From Verrucomicrobiota bacterium (GTDB lineage Bacteria > Verrucomicrobiota > Verrucomicrobiia > Limisphaerales > UBA9464), in NCBI GenBank assembly GCA_947471985.1, contig CANIZL010000044.1, positions 1-52,077 on the forward strand: a stretch of 52,077 bases of DNA. The letters are read 5' to 3'. Made by a program: the position numbers and the translations under genes. Each line of letters starts with the position of its first letter. Position 1 is the stretch's first letter. Shown here one piece after another: positions 9,918 to 19,279 of the stretch. The notes beneath the pieces are model-generated. The model was not told the origin of the DNA, did no database searches, and saw only the letters and a list, made by a program, of their open reading frames with translations.

Positions 9918-12762
9918 GGCCCGCGATCATACACGTGGCGGTTCCGGTGGCCATCACGCCGCCCAGACTCCGGATCCCCCGATGGTCGGCGATCACCAGA
10001 CAGCCGAATCCCACGATGGTGGTAAGCCCCGAAACCAGCACCGCCTTGCCCGTGCTCTTGGCCAGCAGGGAGGGATTTTTTTCCTCGGCGTACCGATTGA
10101 GGATGTGGATGCCATTGGTGACGCCGATCCCGATCACCAGTGGCAGGGTCATGATGTTGGCCAGATTGAACGCCCCCCCGGCGAACCGCATGCAACCCAC
10201 CATCCAGAGCGCGCCGACGACAACGGGAAACAACGAAAGCAAGACCGAGGAGATCGACCGAAAATGGGCGAGCACCAACAGGGTGATCGCTCCGAGCGCG
10301 TACCAAGCCGCCTCCACGTAGGAGTCCTTCAACAGTGTTTCGTACTCGTAGAGTTGTACCGGCGTGCCGGTGACATTCGGGGCCACCGAGCGCAGCTCGC
10401 GGACAAAGCGTTCCTGCGGTTCCCGCTCCCAGACGTCTTCTTTGGGATACACCTGCAGCAGGTGCTTCCCGGTGCGGCCGACAAAGCGATTGCGCAGCGC
10501 CGGCGGCAGGTCCGCCACCCGGAGCGGTCCGGAATCATCCTGGGTTTGCAGCGCTCCGATCGTCTCGCGTAAATCGCCCAGAAATGCCCGCTGAAATCCC
10601 GCCAACCTTTCGGCGTGAACCTCGCGACTGCCGGACGACACCGCCTGCAGCAAATTCCCCACTTCGGCTCCCAAGGTCATCAGATTGGTCAACAGTTGCG
10701 GATCTGGCGCATCGTTGGTCACACCCACCGCCACGACGCCCACCGGGGCATTGGTCAGCGCCTTGCGCACCTCGGCCGCCGCCAGCCCCAAATATCCTTT
10801 GAAGGCCAGCAGGTGCAGGCCCAGTCGGGCCATATCCACCGTACCCGGATCCACCGGCAGGAACTTCAGCGGCGCCAATTCGCGTTTGATCTCGTGGATC
10901 AGGGCCAGCTTGGAGACCTGATCCTCGTTCAGGAAGCGGGCCATCGAATCGGTGCTCGACACGGAGGGCAGCGCACGGACCAGCGGCTCCAGGCGCGCGG
11001 CTTCCTCCAGAGTATCGCAGCTGATGGCCGCGTAGAGCACCGACTTCTCGGCGCCCGCGATGAGTTTGTGCTCAAAGATCACCGAGGGCAGACCCTCGCT
11101 CTGCATGTGGAGCAGATTGTAATCGAAGCGCATGCCCGGCAGCGTCGCGAGGGACGCGACACATAAGGCCCCCGCAATCCCCAGCACCATCCACGGACGA
11201 TCCAACCACAACCGTTCCAATCGGGCCCGCGCATCCTCACCCGCCGGCGCCGAACCCGAGGCCACCGGAACGGCAACCGCGGACGTTGCCGCTGCTGCCG
11301 CCGCGCCCCGCCCCCGGCGGAGCAGCCAGATGGGCAGAATCGTGATCATCGGAATCAGGCACAGCACCAGGGCGCCACCCATGATCAGACCCATTTCGCG
11401 GATCCCCTTGAATTCGGTGAGAGCCATCGCAAAGAAGGCGCCTGCCGTGGTAAAACAACCGGTGAAGATCCCCTGCCCGGTATAAACCACCGCCAAACGA
11501 ACTGCCGCCTCGGGACTCAGCCCGCGCCCCGTCTCCTCCTCAAACCGAGTCACCAGGTGCACGCCAAAATCAATCGCCAAGCCGATCAGCATGGGCACGA
11601 AGGTCACCGTCAGAATGTTCAGGTGTCCCACCACCAGCGTGGTGTAGCCCATCGTGTAGCCGATGCCGATGATCAGACACGAGATCGCCTTCAGGGGCCG
11701 GGAAAACTCGTGATAACCGACCACAAAAATGACCGCCACCAGGACGAGCGACCAGATCGTCGCCACGGTGGAATCCCGGGTGGTCTGAACCATTTCGTCA
11801 TAATCGAGCACCGATTCCCCGGTGGTGCCGATATTCACCCCCGGAACCTCCCGGCTGACCTCGATCATCAGCTCCCGAAACCGCTGGATGGCCGCAGCGT
11901 TGACCTCGTCCTGTTGGGCAAAGCGCAGCAGTTCGAGGGCGGCTGGCGATGTATCCGGCGCCCGGCCCAGCAGCTGGTCGGCCCAACTCCGGGGCATGTC
12001 CGCCGCCGTCACCCGGACGACCCGGGGCTTGGCCGAAACCAGATAAATCCGGCCCTGGGAAAACGTGACATATTTCTCGCGCTCCGCCTCCGCACCCCCG
12101 CCAAAAAGCACTTCCACTCCGGGCGACGGCGATTGTCCCGGACGATCCAGACTTTGCCGGGCCAGGTGCAATAACCGCTGCAAGGCCGGAAGCGCCTGCA
12201 GAAACTCCCCTTCCTTGGCGGCATCCCGCTGACGCCCGGTGGCGCGAATCAACGCATTCACCTGACGAAAGAGGGAGGCCAGGTTGGTGGCCCCGGTGAA
12301 CTGCTCCATGAACGGCCGATAGGTCCCCAGCGCCGCCTTGAACTCCACCAGGTTGGTTTGGGGGAAAAACAACAGCGCCTTGGGCCCCATGAGCCGCAGA
12401 TCGCCCTTGAAGAAGACGTCGGTGAACAGGTTCGTCGCGGTGCGCTGCGTGGATTCCGCCTCCAGACGGGCCCCGAGGCGCTCGGCGAATTGCCGGTTCT
12501 TTTCGTGATCCTCGCTCTCGATCACCGCCACCAGATCGTCCTGGCTGGTAAACTCCCGCTTCATCGCGAGAAAATTGCGGTGGCTGGCCTTATCCTCCCC
12601 CACCAGCGCGTTGCGGTCCATGTCGAATTGCAGGCGGGTGACCGCCAGCACCGTCAGGACGACAAACAAGATCAGCTGGGGCCAGACAAAACGCGCCGGC
12701 CGGGCGATCAAGGCATCCGCCAGGCGGGATAGGCACCGCACGGCGAGTGATCCATCATGCAT
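9850..12762 (-). CDS. MMPL/RND-family exporter
   Basis: About 970 residues with the duplicated RND layout. One transmembrane (TM) helix near the N-terminus (VWPQLILFVVLTVLAV) is followed by a large periplasmic loop, then five TM helices (including FVPMLIGLAIDFGVHL), and the plan repeats with a second loop and final helices near VLSGLTTIVGFGCLVIADHRG. The DFG-containing helix 4 is typical of the MMPL branch, which includes HpnN hopanoid exporters and mycobacterial lipid exporters. Proton-driven export of a lipid or similar hydrophobic substrate is a family inference. ATG 12760-12762 is chosen because upstream codons are low-complexity and overlap the intergenic gap. The neighbouring glycosyltransferase gene ends 71 bp upstream on the same strand, so co-transcription is possible. 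Confidence 0.88.
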   Translation of the reverse strand: MHDGSLAVRCLSRLADALIARPARFVWPQLILFVVLTVLAVTRLQFDMDRNALVGEDKASHRNFLAMKREFTSQDDLVAVIESEDHEKNRQFAERLGARLEAESTQRTATNLFTDVFFKGDLRLMGPKALLFFPQTNLVEFKAALGTYRPFMEQFTGATNLASLFRQVNALIRATGRQRDAAKEGEFLQALPALQRLLHLARQSLDRPGQSPSPGVEVLFGGGAEAEREKYVTFSQGRIYLVSAKPRVVRVTAADMPRSWADQLLGRAPDTSPAALELLRFAQQDEVNAAAIQRFRELMIEVSREVPGVNIGTTGESVLDYDEMVQTTRDSTVATIWSLVLVAVIFVVGYHEFSRPLKAISCLIIGIGYTMGYTTLVVGHLNILTVTFVPMLIGLAIDFGVHLVTRFEEETGRGLSPEAAVRLAVVYTGQGIFTGCFTTAGAFFAMALTEFKGIREMGLIMGGALVLCLIPMITILPIWLLRRGRGAAAAAATSAVAVPVASGSAPAGEDARARLERLWLDRPWMVLGIAGALCVASLATLPGMRFDYNLLHMQSEGLPSVIFEHKLIAGAEKSVLYAAISCDTLEEAARLEPLVRALPSVSSTDSMARFLNEDQVSKLALIHEIKRELAPLKFLPVDPGTVDMARLGLHLLAFKGYLGLAAAEVRKALTNAPVGVVAVGVTNDAPDPQLLTNLMTLGAEVGNLLQAVSSGSREVHAERLAGFQRAFLGDLRETIGALQTQDDSGPLRVADLPPALRNRFVGRTGKHLLQVYPKEDVWEREPQERFVRELRSVAPNVTGTPVQLYEYETLLKDSYVEAAWYALGAITLLVLAHFRSISSVLLSLFPVVVGALWMVGCMRFAGGAFNLANIMTLPLVIGIGVTNGIHILNRYAEEKNPSLLAKSTGKAVLVSGLTTIVGFGCLVIADHRGIRSLGGVMATGTATCMIAGLTALPAILTLRERYRSRRATNH

Positions 12763-12833
12763 TCGAAAGCGGGATAGTGATTGAAAATCGGGCCGGACAA
12801 AAACAAACGTCGCCCGCCACCAGCAGCGCCAAT

Positions 12834-14021
12834 TCAGTCCGCGGACGCCGCTGCCCCCAAGGCGTCCCCGTACAACTCCAATACCCGCCCGTATCCGGAA
12901 GCCCAACTGAAGCGAGCTTCGGCCACCGAACGGTGGTTGCACCGCGCCTCCACCCCCGACGGAATTCCCGTCTGCTCCCGAAGCCAACCGCGAATCAGAT
13001 CGGTCCAACGACCCACATCCGCCACCGGCGCGACGTGCAGATGACTGAGGCCCAGGTTCTGGAATCCGCGGTTACCCGGACCATCACTCAACAGGAGCGG
13101 CAAATCCGCCGCCAGCGCCTCCAGGACGGCGATCGGCAGTCCCTCATAGCGCGAGGGGAAAATAAAGGCGTCCACGCCCCGATAAAACCCGGAGGTGTCC
13201 GCCAGGTAGTCCAACCGGCGCACCCGGTCCGTGATCGCCGCCGTGCGGACGATTTCGTCCACCGCCCCCGCCAACTCGCCCTGCCCCACGTGCAGCAGAT
13301 GCAGTCGGGGCTCGGCTGCCATCACCGGAGCCAGCGCCTGATAAAGGGTCAGTGGATCCTTTTGATTCGAGAGCCGTCCCACCGTTCCCAGGACCAGTGC
13401 ATCCGGCCGCCAACCGAATTCACGCCGCAACCGGGCGCGATCCGGTTCCGTTCCCGGCGTGAACACGTGCGTATCGACCGTGTTGAAAATGACCCGGCAC
13501 CGTGGGCCGCTGATCCCCAGGGATACCCGGGCCCACTCCGCTTCATCCTCAGAAACGTGAATGATCCAGCCGATCCGCCCGAGGGCGCGCTCCACCGCAT
13601 TGAAGAACCGGGTCTTGAGTCCCGCTCCCTGCCCCATGCCGTAGTAAGCATTGGGCGTGTACACGAAAGGCTGCCGTACGCCGACGAAACGGAGCGAACG
13701 GGTCAATGCACCGGCCTTCGAAGAGTGCGCGTGCACCAATTGCGGCTGCGCCTGCCGGATAAATCTCCGCAGCCGCCGGAACGCGGACACATCCGACCAA
13801 CCCGGCGCGTTGCCAGTACGGAGGTCGAGGGTCTGCCCGCCGGCTCGCTCAATCTCGGCCACCAGAACCCGCAGACGATCCGAACCCCGGACACTCGAGT
13901 AGGCCAGGTCCACGCGATGTCCTTCGGCCAACAAATACCGGCACAATCCCTCCACGTGACGAAAAACGCCATCGGCACCGGGTTCGACCACTTGCAAAAT
14001 CCGCCAGGAGGTTTTTTTCAC
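12834..14021 (-). CDS. GT4-type glycosyltransferase
   Basis: About 395 residues, GT-B fold. The acceptor domain starts RILQVVEPGADGVFRHVEGL and contains HAHSSKAGALTR. The donor domain contains GTVGRLSNQKDPLTLYQAL and the nucleotide-sugar-binding FIFPSRYEGLPIAVLEALA, where the glutamates of the E-x7-E motif sit. Such enzymes are retaining and use UDP- or GDP-sugars to build surface glycans. GTG 14019-14021 is chosen because homology begins right after it; an ATG at 14097-14099 is also in frame, has a close GGAG and would overlap the divergent ligase-like gene by 10 bp. No acceptor can be named. It lies apart from the main operon but adjoins another polysaccharide gene. Confidence 0.85.
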   Translation of the reverse strand: MKKTSWRILQVVEPGADGVFRHVEGLCRYLLAEGHRVDLAYSSVRGSDRLRVLVAEIERAGGQTLDLRTGNAPGWSDVSAFRRLRRFIRQAQPQLVHAHSSKAGALTRSLRFVGVRQPFVYTPNAYYGMGQGAGLKTRFFNAVERALGRIGWIIHVSEDEAEWARVSLGISGPRCRVIFNTVDTHVFTPGTEPDRARLRREFGWRPDALVLGTVGRLSNQKDPLTLYQALAPVMAAEPRLHLLHVGQGELAGAVDEIVRTAAITDRVRRLDYLADTSGFYRGVDAFIFPSRYEGLPIAVLEALAADLPLLLSDGPGNRGFQNLGLSHLHVAPVADVGRWTDLIRGWLREQTGIPSGVEARCNHRSVAEARFSWASGYGRVLELYGDALGAAASAD

Positions 14022-14089
14022 GATAAAATCGACTGCCTCGGGTTCCGTCTTGCCCACCACCGTACGGGCGTTGAACGTGCCCCGGAAAC

Positions 14090-15589
14090 ATGGACGCATC
14101 GCTCCGGACGCCCTCGGTTTACAAAGTATTGGATCATTTATCGGGCGCCGTCCTCGTGGCCCTCACCCTCTTTCTGGCGTGGGCCTTCGGAGTCAATGGG
14201 CTGGGGTGGGCTTTGTGGACCGTTCGCGGGCTCGGCTGGACGCTGGGATTGCTCCTCATCGCGAAGGGACTGACCGCGTACTTCACCGGTTACCGTCGTC
14301 CCTGGCATGGGCGCCCGGAAGGTTCGCGCTGGCCGGTCCGGGCTTTGGCGCTGATCACGGGGCTGATTCTGCTGTGGGTACTGGTCAGTTGGTTGAACCC
14401 GCGGGCGGATGCCACCTTTACCCGCAAGGCCACCGATTATTCGTTCGTCGTCCTCAACTATATCTCCGAGTACCGGGACTACCTGCCGCACTCCTACGAT
14501 TTGACGGCCACCCGCAGTGCCTTTTGGACCTACACCGCTTTGGCGGCGGCATTTTGGGCCGCCCGGCATTGGTTTCAGGGGTATTCGCAGCGCGAACGTC
14601 ACGCCGAGGAACCGTTTCCTCCGGGCCATCTGCCCGATCGGATGCGCTGGTGGCTGTGGCTGATCATTCTCAATACGCTCGTCTTGAGTCTTGTCGGGGT
14701 TTTACAGAAACTGGACGGCACAAAAAACCTCCTGTGGATCATGCCTTGGGGGAAGGATACCACGCTCGAAATGCCCTTCGGCCCGTTTCTCTACCGGGCG
14801 AATGCCGCGCAGTATTTCAATCTGATCTGGCCTGTCGCCCTCGGCTTCTGGTGGGTGCTCCGGCACCGGGCGCTTGAGGAACGCCCCAACCTGCCGCTCG
14901 GCAGTGACGCCAGTGTCACCCTCCTGCCGATCACCGGCATCCTCGCGGCGGCGCCCGCCGTGGCGCTCACGCGCGGCGGCACGATTCTTTCCGTGATCCT
15001 GCTGCTCACCTCGGTGGGCATCTTTGTCACCGGTCGCGCCCGACTCCGACCCGCGACGCGCATCGGCCTGATCATCACGCTGACCGGCGCCCTGCTACTG
15101 GCCCTGGTAGTGGCCGGTCGGGACCTGCGGGCCCGTTTCGAGCGCAACGACTATTCCACCATGAATGGTCGCGCCCAGATGGTGGCCGTGGGGCATCGCA
15201 TGGCCGCGGAATTCCGCTGGCTCGGCTCCGGCCCGGAAACCATCCCCGCGATCTACCATCTCTACCGCGAAACCCCCAACGACACGGATCCCAGTGAGGG
15301 TTATCTCCACAACGACTGGCTGGAAACTTGGGTGACCTTCGGCTGGCTGGGCGGGAGTCTGGTATTTGCCGGCCTGTTGCTGATTCCGATGATTTGGTGG
15401 CGGGGTACCGGCACCCCGGGCGCCGGTGTCTTCGTTCCCCAGATTCTGGCAGGCCTGGGCGGCATGCTACTCCACGCCTCCTTTGATTTCCCCTTCCAGG
15501 TAGTCGCTTTGCTGGGCACCTGGCTGCTGCTGGCCGCGCTGCTCACCTGCCTGGGCTGCCCGCCTCGCGGCGCGCAACGTCGCAGTTGA
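14090..15589 (+). CDS. O-antigen ligase / Wzy_C family membrane protein
   Basis: A 499-residue polytopic protein with about 10-12 predicted TM helices. A large periplasmic loop before the last helices contains YLHNDWLETWVTFGW, the H-x(4-5)-E motif typical of WaaL/Wzy_C proteins, and an upstream arginine-rich segment (GRDLRARFERNDYSTMNGR) that fits the conserved loop arginines. Family members join a finished glycan from undecaprenyl-PP to lipid A core or protein, or polymerise repeat units. It is the only plus-strand gene in the polysaccharide region, divergent from the 12.8 kb glycosyltransferase and convergent with the operon end. With a separate Wzy-like protein at 20.5 kb, a ligase role is plausible here. 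Confidence 0.82.
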   Translation: MDASLRTPSVYKVLDHLSGAVLVALTLFLAWAFGVNGLGWALWTVRGLGWTLGLLLIAKGLTAYFTGYRRPWHGRPEGSRWPVRALALITGLILLWVLVSWLNPRADATFTRKATDYSFVVLNYISEYRDYLPHSYDLTATRSAFWTYTALAAAFWAARHWFQGYSQRERHAEEPFPPGHLPDRMRWWLWLIILNTLVLSLVGVLQKLDGTKNLLWIMPWGKDTTLEMPFGPFLYRANAAQYFNLIWPVALGFWWVLRHRALEERPNLPLGSDASVTLLPITGILAAAPAVALTRGGTILSVILLLTSVGIFVTGRARLRPATRIGLIITLTGALLLALVVAGRDLRARFERNDYSTMNGRAQMVAVGHRMAAEFRWLGSGPETIPAIYHLYRETPNDTDPSEGYLHNDWLETWVTFGWLGGSLVFAGLLLIPMIWWRGTGTPGAGVFVPQILAGLGGMLLHASFDFPFQVVALLGTWLLLAALLTCLGCPPRGAQRRS

Positions 15590-15633
15590 GCCGGCCGCAT
15601 CAATTAGGTTTGCCGATCGCCGGGATAAACGGC

Positions 15634-16869
15634 TCATCCGCCGACGGACAAAATCCGCGCGTAGACCGCCTCCAGTTCCGTGAGGTGTCGCTCCAGATCC
15701 ATGGGCCGCTCCCAGTAGGTCGCATGGGCCGCCCGGCTCCACTGATCGACGACCGCATCGCTTCGCACAGCCTCCAACGCCTCGACGAGTGATTCCACAT
15801 TGCCCCCCCGAAAATGCCCGCCGGTAACTCCGTGCTGCACGAGTTCCCGCCCGGCACAACTGTCCGAAACAATCACCGGCACCCCGCGGGCCAAGGCCTC
15901 GGCAATCGTCAGCCCAAAAGTCTCATGCCACACGCTGGGAAACACCAGCACACGGGCCGCCGAAAGGCACGCGTTCACCGCGTCACGTTCCAGCCAACCG
16001 GTCAGCCGGATCTCGGGATACTCCCGCTGCAATCGCCCCTTCAATTCGCCATCCCCCGCCAGCAACCATCGCCAATCGCTCGGCCAGGTCCGCGACCGAC
16101 TCGCTTGCGCCAGATCCAGCACTCCCTTCTCACCCGTCAAACGGCCCACAAAGGTAATCTGCCGATTGCCGGCCGCGTCCACCCGGGGTTGCCGGGACAC
16201 GGGCACGGGATTCGTCACGCGATGACAGTGGGCCGCGGCGGGTAGGAACGGACGGATCACCGCCTCCGAGGCCTCGGATAGCGTAATGAAATGTCGGATG
16301 TTTTTAGGAACTCCGCCCGCCCACGATTGCCCCACCTGCCGCGCCACGCGCCAAAGCTTATGCGCGTACGAACGTCGATCACACTGCGTCCCCATGCATT
16401 TCCATCCCAGCGGAGCCAATCGACAAACAACATTCTCCGGATGGTGATGAAACGTGCCGTTGGGGCAGGCCAGGAAGAAGTCATGCACGGTGATGACCGG
16501 ATTAAATCCCCGTCGGCGCAGCCGCTGAAATACGGAGGCGGACAGGGCTTTGGTCCAACTGTGGATGTGCACGATGGTCGTCGACGGATCGTGAAGCTGA
16601 AGCGTCCGCTCAACCCAGTCCGCGGCCGCCCGGTCCCACAACCCCACTCGCATCGCCCGGAAGCGCGAGGGATCCTGGAGGATGTCGGACTTTCCCAGGC
16701 ACTCGACCGCCAGACCGGGAATCGATCCAAGTCCCGGATCCACCGGTCCCACCGCAAACAACGCGGTCACGGCATGGCCCCGACGCGCCAGCCCCGCGGC
16801 TTCGCTCAGCGCCACTTGATCGGCCCCACCCCGGACGGAGCCGAAATCATTCAGCAGAACAATCTTCAC
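15634..16869 (-). CDS. GT4-type glycosyltransferase, last gene of the operon
   Basis: About 411 residues, GT-B fold. It opens KIVLLNDFGSVRGGADQVAL, a glycine-rich loop usual in GT4 enzymes. HIHSWTKALS and VITVHDFFLACPNG mark the acceptor domain; ITFVGRLTGEKGVLDL and VFPSVWHETFGLTIAEALARG mark the donor-binding domain with both glutamates of the EX7E motif. GTG 16867-16869 is preferred, with AGGA about 10 nt upstream; a TTG at 16896 would instead overlap the preceding stop. It is the final gene of the minus-strand run, 44 bp from the convergent ligase-like gene. The cysteines in CRLAPLGWKCMGTQCDRRS resemble those of related GT4 proteins that have a cysteine-rich loop. Confidence 0.86.
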   Translation of the reverse strand: MKIVLLNDFGSVRGGADQVALSEAAGLARRGHAVTALFAVGPVDPGLGSIPGLAVECLGKSDILQDPSRFRAMRVGLWDRAAADWVERTLQLHDPSTTIVHIHSWTKALSASVFQRLRRRGFNPVITVHDFFLACPNGTFHHHPENVVCRLAPLGWKCMGTQCDRRSYAHKLWRVARQVGQSWAGGVPKNIRHFITLSEASEAVIRPFLPAAAHCHRVTNPVPVSRQPRVDAAGNRQITFVGRLTGEKGVLDLAQASRSRTWPSDWRWLLAGDGELKGRLQREYPEIRLTGWLERDAVNACLSAARVLVFPSVWHETFGLTIAEALARGVPVIVSDSCAGRELVQHGVTGGHFRGGNVESLVEALEAVRSDAVVDQWSRAAHATYWERPMDLERHLTELEAVYARILSVGG

Positions 16870-16892
16870 ACGACGGATCCTGCGCGACGCCC

Positions 16893-18077
16893 TCAACCCC
16901 GCCGCGCCGCCGTACCAAGCGCGAGCGCGAGCGGCGGCAGTTCATCCAGCCACGAACTATAAGTCCGGGCGCGGGCCTCCCAGGTGAGCGAGTCAAATAC
17001 CAACGGCGGCCGGGGATCCTCCCGCCGCAAGGCCCGGTCCACCTGAGCCGACATCTCCGCCAAATTGCCCGACGGATAATAATACGCCGAGGCACCAAAC
17101 AACCGTCCCACCTCACCCACGTCATTGGTGACAAGCGGGCGCCCGGAAGCGGCGTAGTGAAACGCCTTGGTCGGGCATCGGCCCAAATTCTGTTCGGTGG
17201 GCGGAAACGGAAACAAGAGGGCATCCGCCACGGCCAAATGCGACGCAAGTTCGGCCCGGGGCACAAAGCCGGGAAACTCCACGTGCGCAGCCAATCCCGC
17301 CGCCGCCGTGCGCTGCCGCCAGAACTCCAGATCGACTCCGCCACCCAACGCCAGGATCAACGGCGGATCCCCCCGCCCCTCCTGCTGCCAACGGATCGCC
17401 AACGAAAAGATCTCCTCGACCTGATCCCGGTACATGGGCGTCAGCGTGCCGACATAAAGGAGCAACCGCCGACCGCGATAGCGCCGTCGCAGTCTTTCCA
17501 TCAACGCCGAATCCTCCCGGTGTTCCTGCGGACTGATCGCCACGGGCAGATAGAGAATTTCCCGCTGAAGATCCGGGCGCACCCCGCGAACCCATTGCAG
17601 CAATGCTTCACTGGCGCAGGTAAACGCGTGTCCCTGCCGGAGCATGAACCGCTCAACCCACCCATGATACAACCGTCGCGCCAGACCGTTGCTGCGGATC
17701 GTCGACAGGTGTTCATCAAAATCATAAACCCGACGACGACGACCGCCGGGCGGGTTCCCCATCTGAAAAATTCGCACCCCTACCCCGATTGAGTGCACCA
17801 GGTTCCAGCTCCCTTCTCGAAGCAATTTCCGCTTCTGCCGGACATCGTCCCGCCAGCCCAACCACGGAAGCCAATGAATACCGGTCAGTCCAAGTTCGCC
17901 GGCCAATTTTCGATTGGCCGGCAAATCATGCAGGGCCAATTCCACCACCCGCCGACCGCCCATTCCCTGCAGCGCCTGAGCGAGAAAATACATCTTCTGC
18001 TGGCTCGCATTGTCATCAACGGAGCTGGTCCCGAGGAACAGGACGAAGGTAGTGGAAGAGGTCGTCAAAAGGTCCAA
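16893..18077 (-). CDS. GT4-like glycosyltransferase
   Basis: A 394-residue GT-B protein, more diverged than its neighbour. The N-terminal domain starts TTFVLFLGTSSVDDNASQQK; the C-terminal half holds LLLYVGTLTPMYRDQVEEIF, the GFVPRAELASHLAVADALLFPF turn and CPTKAFHYAASGRPLVTND, where the donor-phosphate loop sits. The usual EX7E glutamate pair is not obvious: the segment reads PTKAFHYAASG, with K/F where GT4 often has E. The start is a TTG at 18075-18077, for lack of a better ATG or GTG. The stop overlaps the alternative TTG of the next gene. The sugar and acceptor are unknown; position suggests one linkage of the operon's repeat unit. Confidence 0.8.
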   Translation of the reverse strand: MDLLTTSSTTFVLFLGTSSVDDNASQQKMYFLAQALQGMGGRRVVELALHDLPANRKLAGELGLTGIHWLPWLGWRDDVRQKRKLLREGSWNLVHSIGVGVRIFQMGNPPGGRRRRVYDFDEHLSTIRSNGLARRLYHGWVERFMLRQGHAFTCASEALLQWVRGVRPDLQREILYLPVAISPQEHREDSALMERLRRRYRGRRLLLYVGTLTPMYRDQVEEIFSLAIRWQQEGRGDPPLILALGGGVDLEFWRQRTAAAGLAAHVEFPGFVPRAELASHLAVADALLFPFPPTEQNLGRCPTKAFHYAASGRPLVTNDVGEVGRLFGASAYYYPSGNLAEMSAQVDRALRREDPRPPLVFDSLTWEARARTYSSWLDELPPLALALGTAARRG

Positions 18078-18140
18078 TCCCGGATTGTGCTGCGAAGTGC
18101 CGGCCGGTTTTCAACGTTGCCCGGCGCCAGTGCGAAGCGA

Positions 18141-19211
18141 TTAGCTCGCCACATTCCGCCGGGTGATCCCCTCCAGCACGGCATCGAAAATGGCGTCCAT
18201 GTTGTAGCGCGGCTGCCAGCGCGGGAAATCACGACGAAACGCGGAGGTGTCCGAAACATACCAGATGTGATCCCCCGCCCGATTGTCTTCGACGTACTGG
18301 TATTGCAAGCGCTTGCCCGTCCGCGCTTCGCCCGCCCGGATGGCTTCGAGCATCGAGCAATTGGAAAACCGTCCCCCGCCCAAATTGTAGACTGCCGCCA
18401 CCCGCGGCTGGGAGTAGAATTCCCAGAACGCCGACACGAGGTCATGGCTGTGAATGTTGTCGCGCACCTGCTTGCCCTTGTAGCCGTAAATCGTGTACGG
18501 GCGGCCCGTCACAATGCACTTCATCAAGTAGCTCAGGAAACCGTGCAGTTCCGCGCCGGAATGTCCGGGCCCGGTTAGACATCCCCCTCGGAAACAAACC
18601 GTTTTCAACCCGAAGTACCGGCCGTACTCCTGCACCAACAAATCCGCCGCCACCTTGCTCACTCCGAAAAGCGAATGCAGCGATTGGTCGATCGACATGG
18701 TTTCATCGATGCCCTCGGCATAAAACGGATGGGTCTTCGCCAGCTCATAGCGCAGTTCGCCCTCCTCCAGCGGCAGCGCGTTGGGCCGGTCCCCGTAGAC
18801 CTTGTTGGTTGACGTAAAGATGAACACCGCCTGGGGCGCATGCTGACGCGTCAATTCCAGGAGATTCAGCGTACCGTTCGCATTCACACTGAAATCCGTG
18901 TGGGGATCCTTGGCCGCCCAGTCATGCGACGGCTGCGCCGCGGTATGGATGATCAACCGCAGATCTGCGCCATACTCCTGAAACACCCGCTCCAGCGCCG
19001 CCCGGTCCCGGATGTCCACGGCATGATGCGCATATCCCGGGTACTCGCGTTGCAAACCTTCCACCGCCCAGCGCGTCGAGGCCTCCGGACCGAAAAATGT
19101 CTGACGCAGATCATTGTCCACGCCGGCGACCCGAAACCCGCGGGCCAAAAACTGCCGGCTCGATTCCGCGCCGATCAAGCCACCCGAACCCGTTACCAGT
19201 GCGACGTTCAT
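18141..19211 (-). CDS. NAD-dependent epimerase/dehydratase, CDP-paratose 2-epimerase-like
   Basis: A 356-residue extended SDR. The Rossmann glycine motif TGSGGLIG is at 7-14, the [10 protein letters not shown] active-site strand at 132-141, and [10 protein letters not shown] at 181-190. In a canonical SDR the position before GVSK is the catalytic tyrosine; here it is F182, with K186 retained. I recall the same F in related proteins of this subfamily, so it may be a lineage trait and not a broken gene. [17 protein letters not shown] and [19 protein letters not shown] are characteristic of the CDP-tyvelose-epimerase-like group. It probably makes a nucleotide sugar for the repeat unit; the actual substrate is not determined. 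It starts 68 bp after the acyltransferase stop. Confidence 0.82.
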   Translation of the reverse strand: MNVALVTGSGGLIGAESSRQFLARGFRVAGVDNDLRQTFFGPEASTRWAVEGLQREYPGYAHHAVDIRDRAALERVFQEYGADLRLIIHTAAQPSHDWAAKDPHTDFSVNANGTLNLLELTRQHAPQAVFIFTSTNKVYGDRPNALPLEEGELRYELAKTHPFYAEGIDETMSIDQSLHSLFGVSKVAADLLVQEYGRYFGLKTVCFRGGCLTGPGHSGAELHGFLSYLMKCIVTGRPYTIYGYKGKQVRDNIHSHDLVSAFWEFYSQPRVAAVYNLGGGRFSNCSMLEAIRAGEARTGKRLQYQYVEDNRAGDHIWYVSDTSAFRRDFPRWQPRYNMDAIFDAVLEGITRRNVAS

Positions 19212-19279
19212 AAATTAAAAAAATCCCGGACCCACTCCGAAGATCTCCCAGAGACCCCGGCCAACTCATATTCCGGCAG

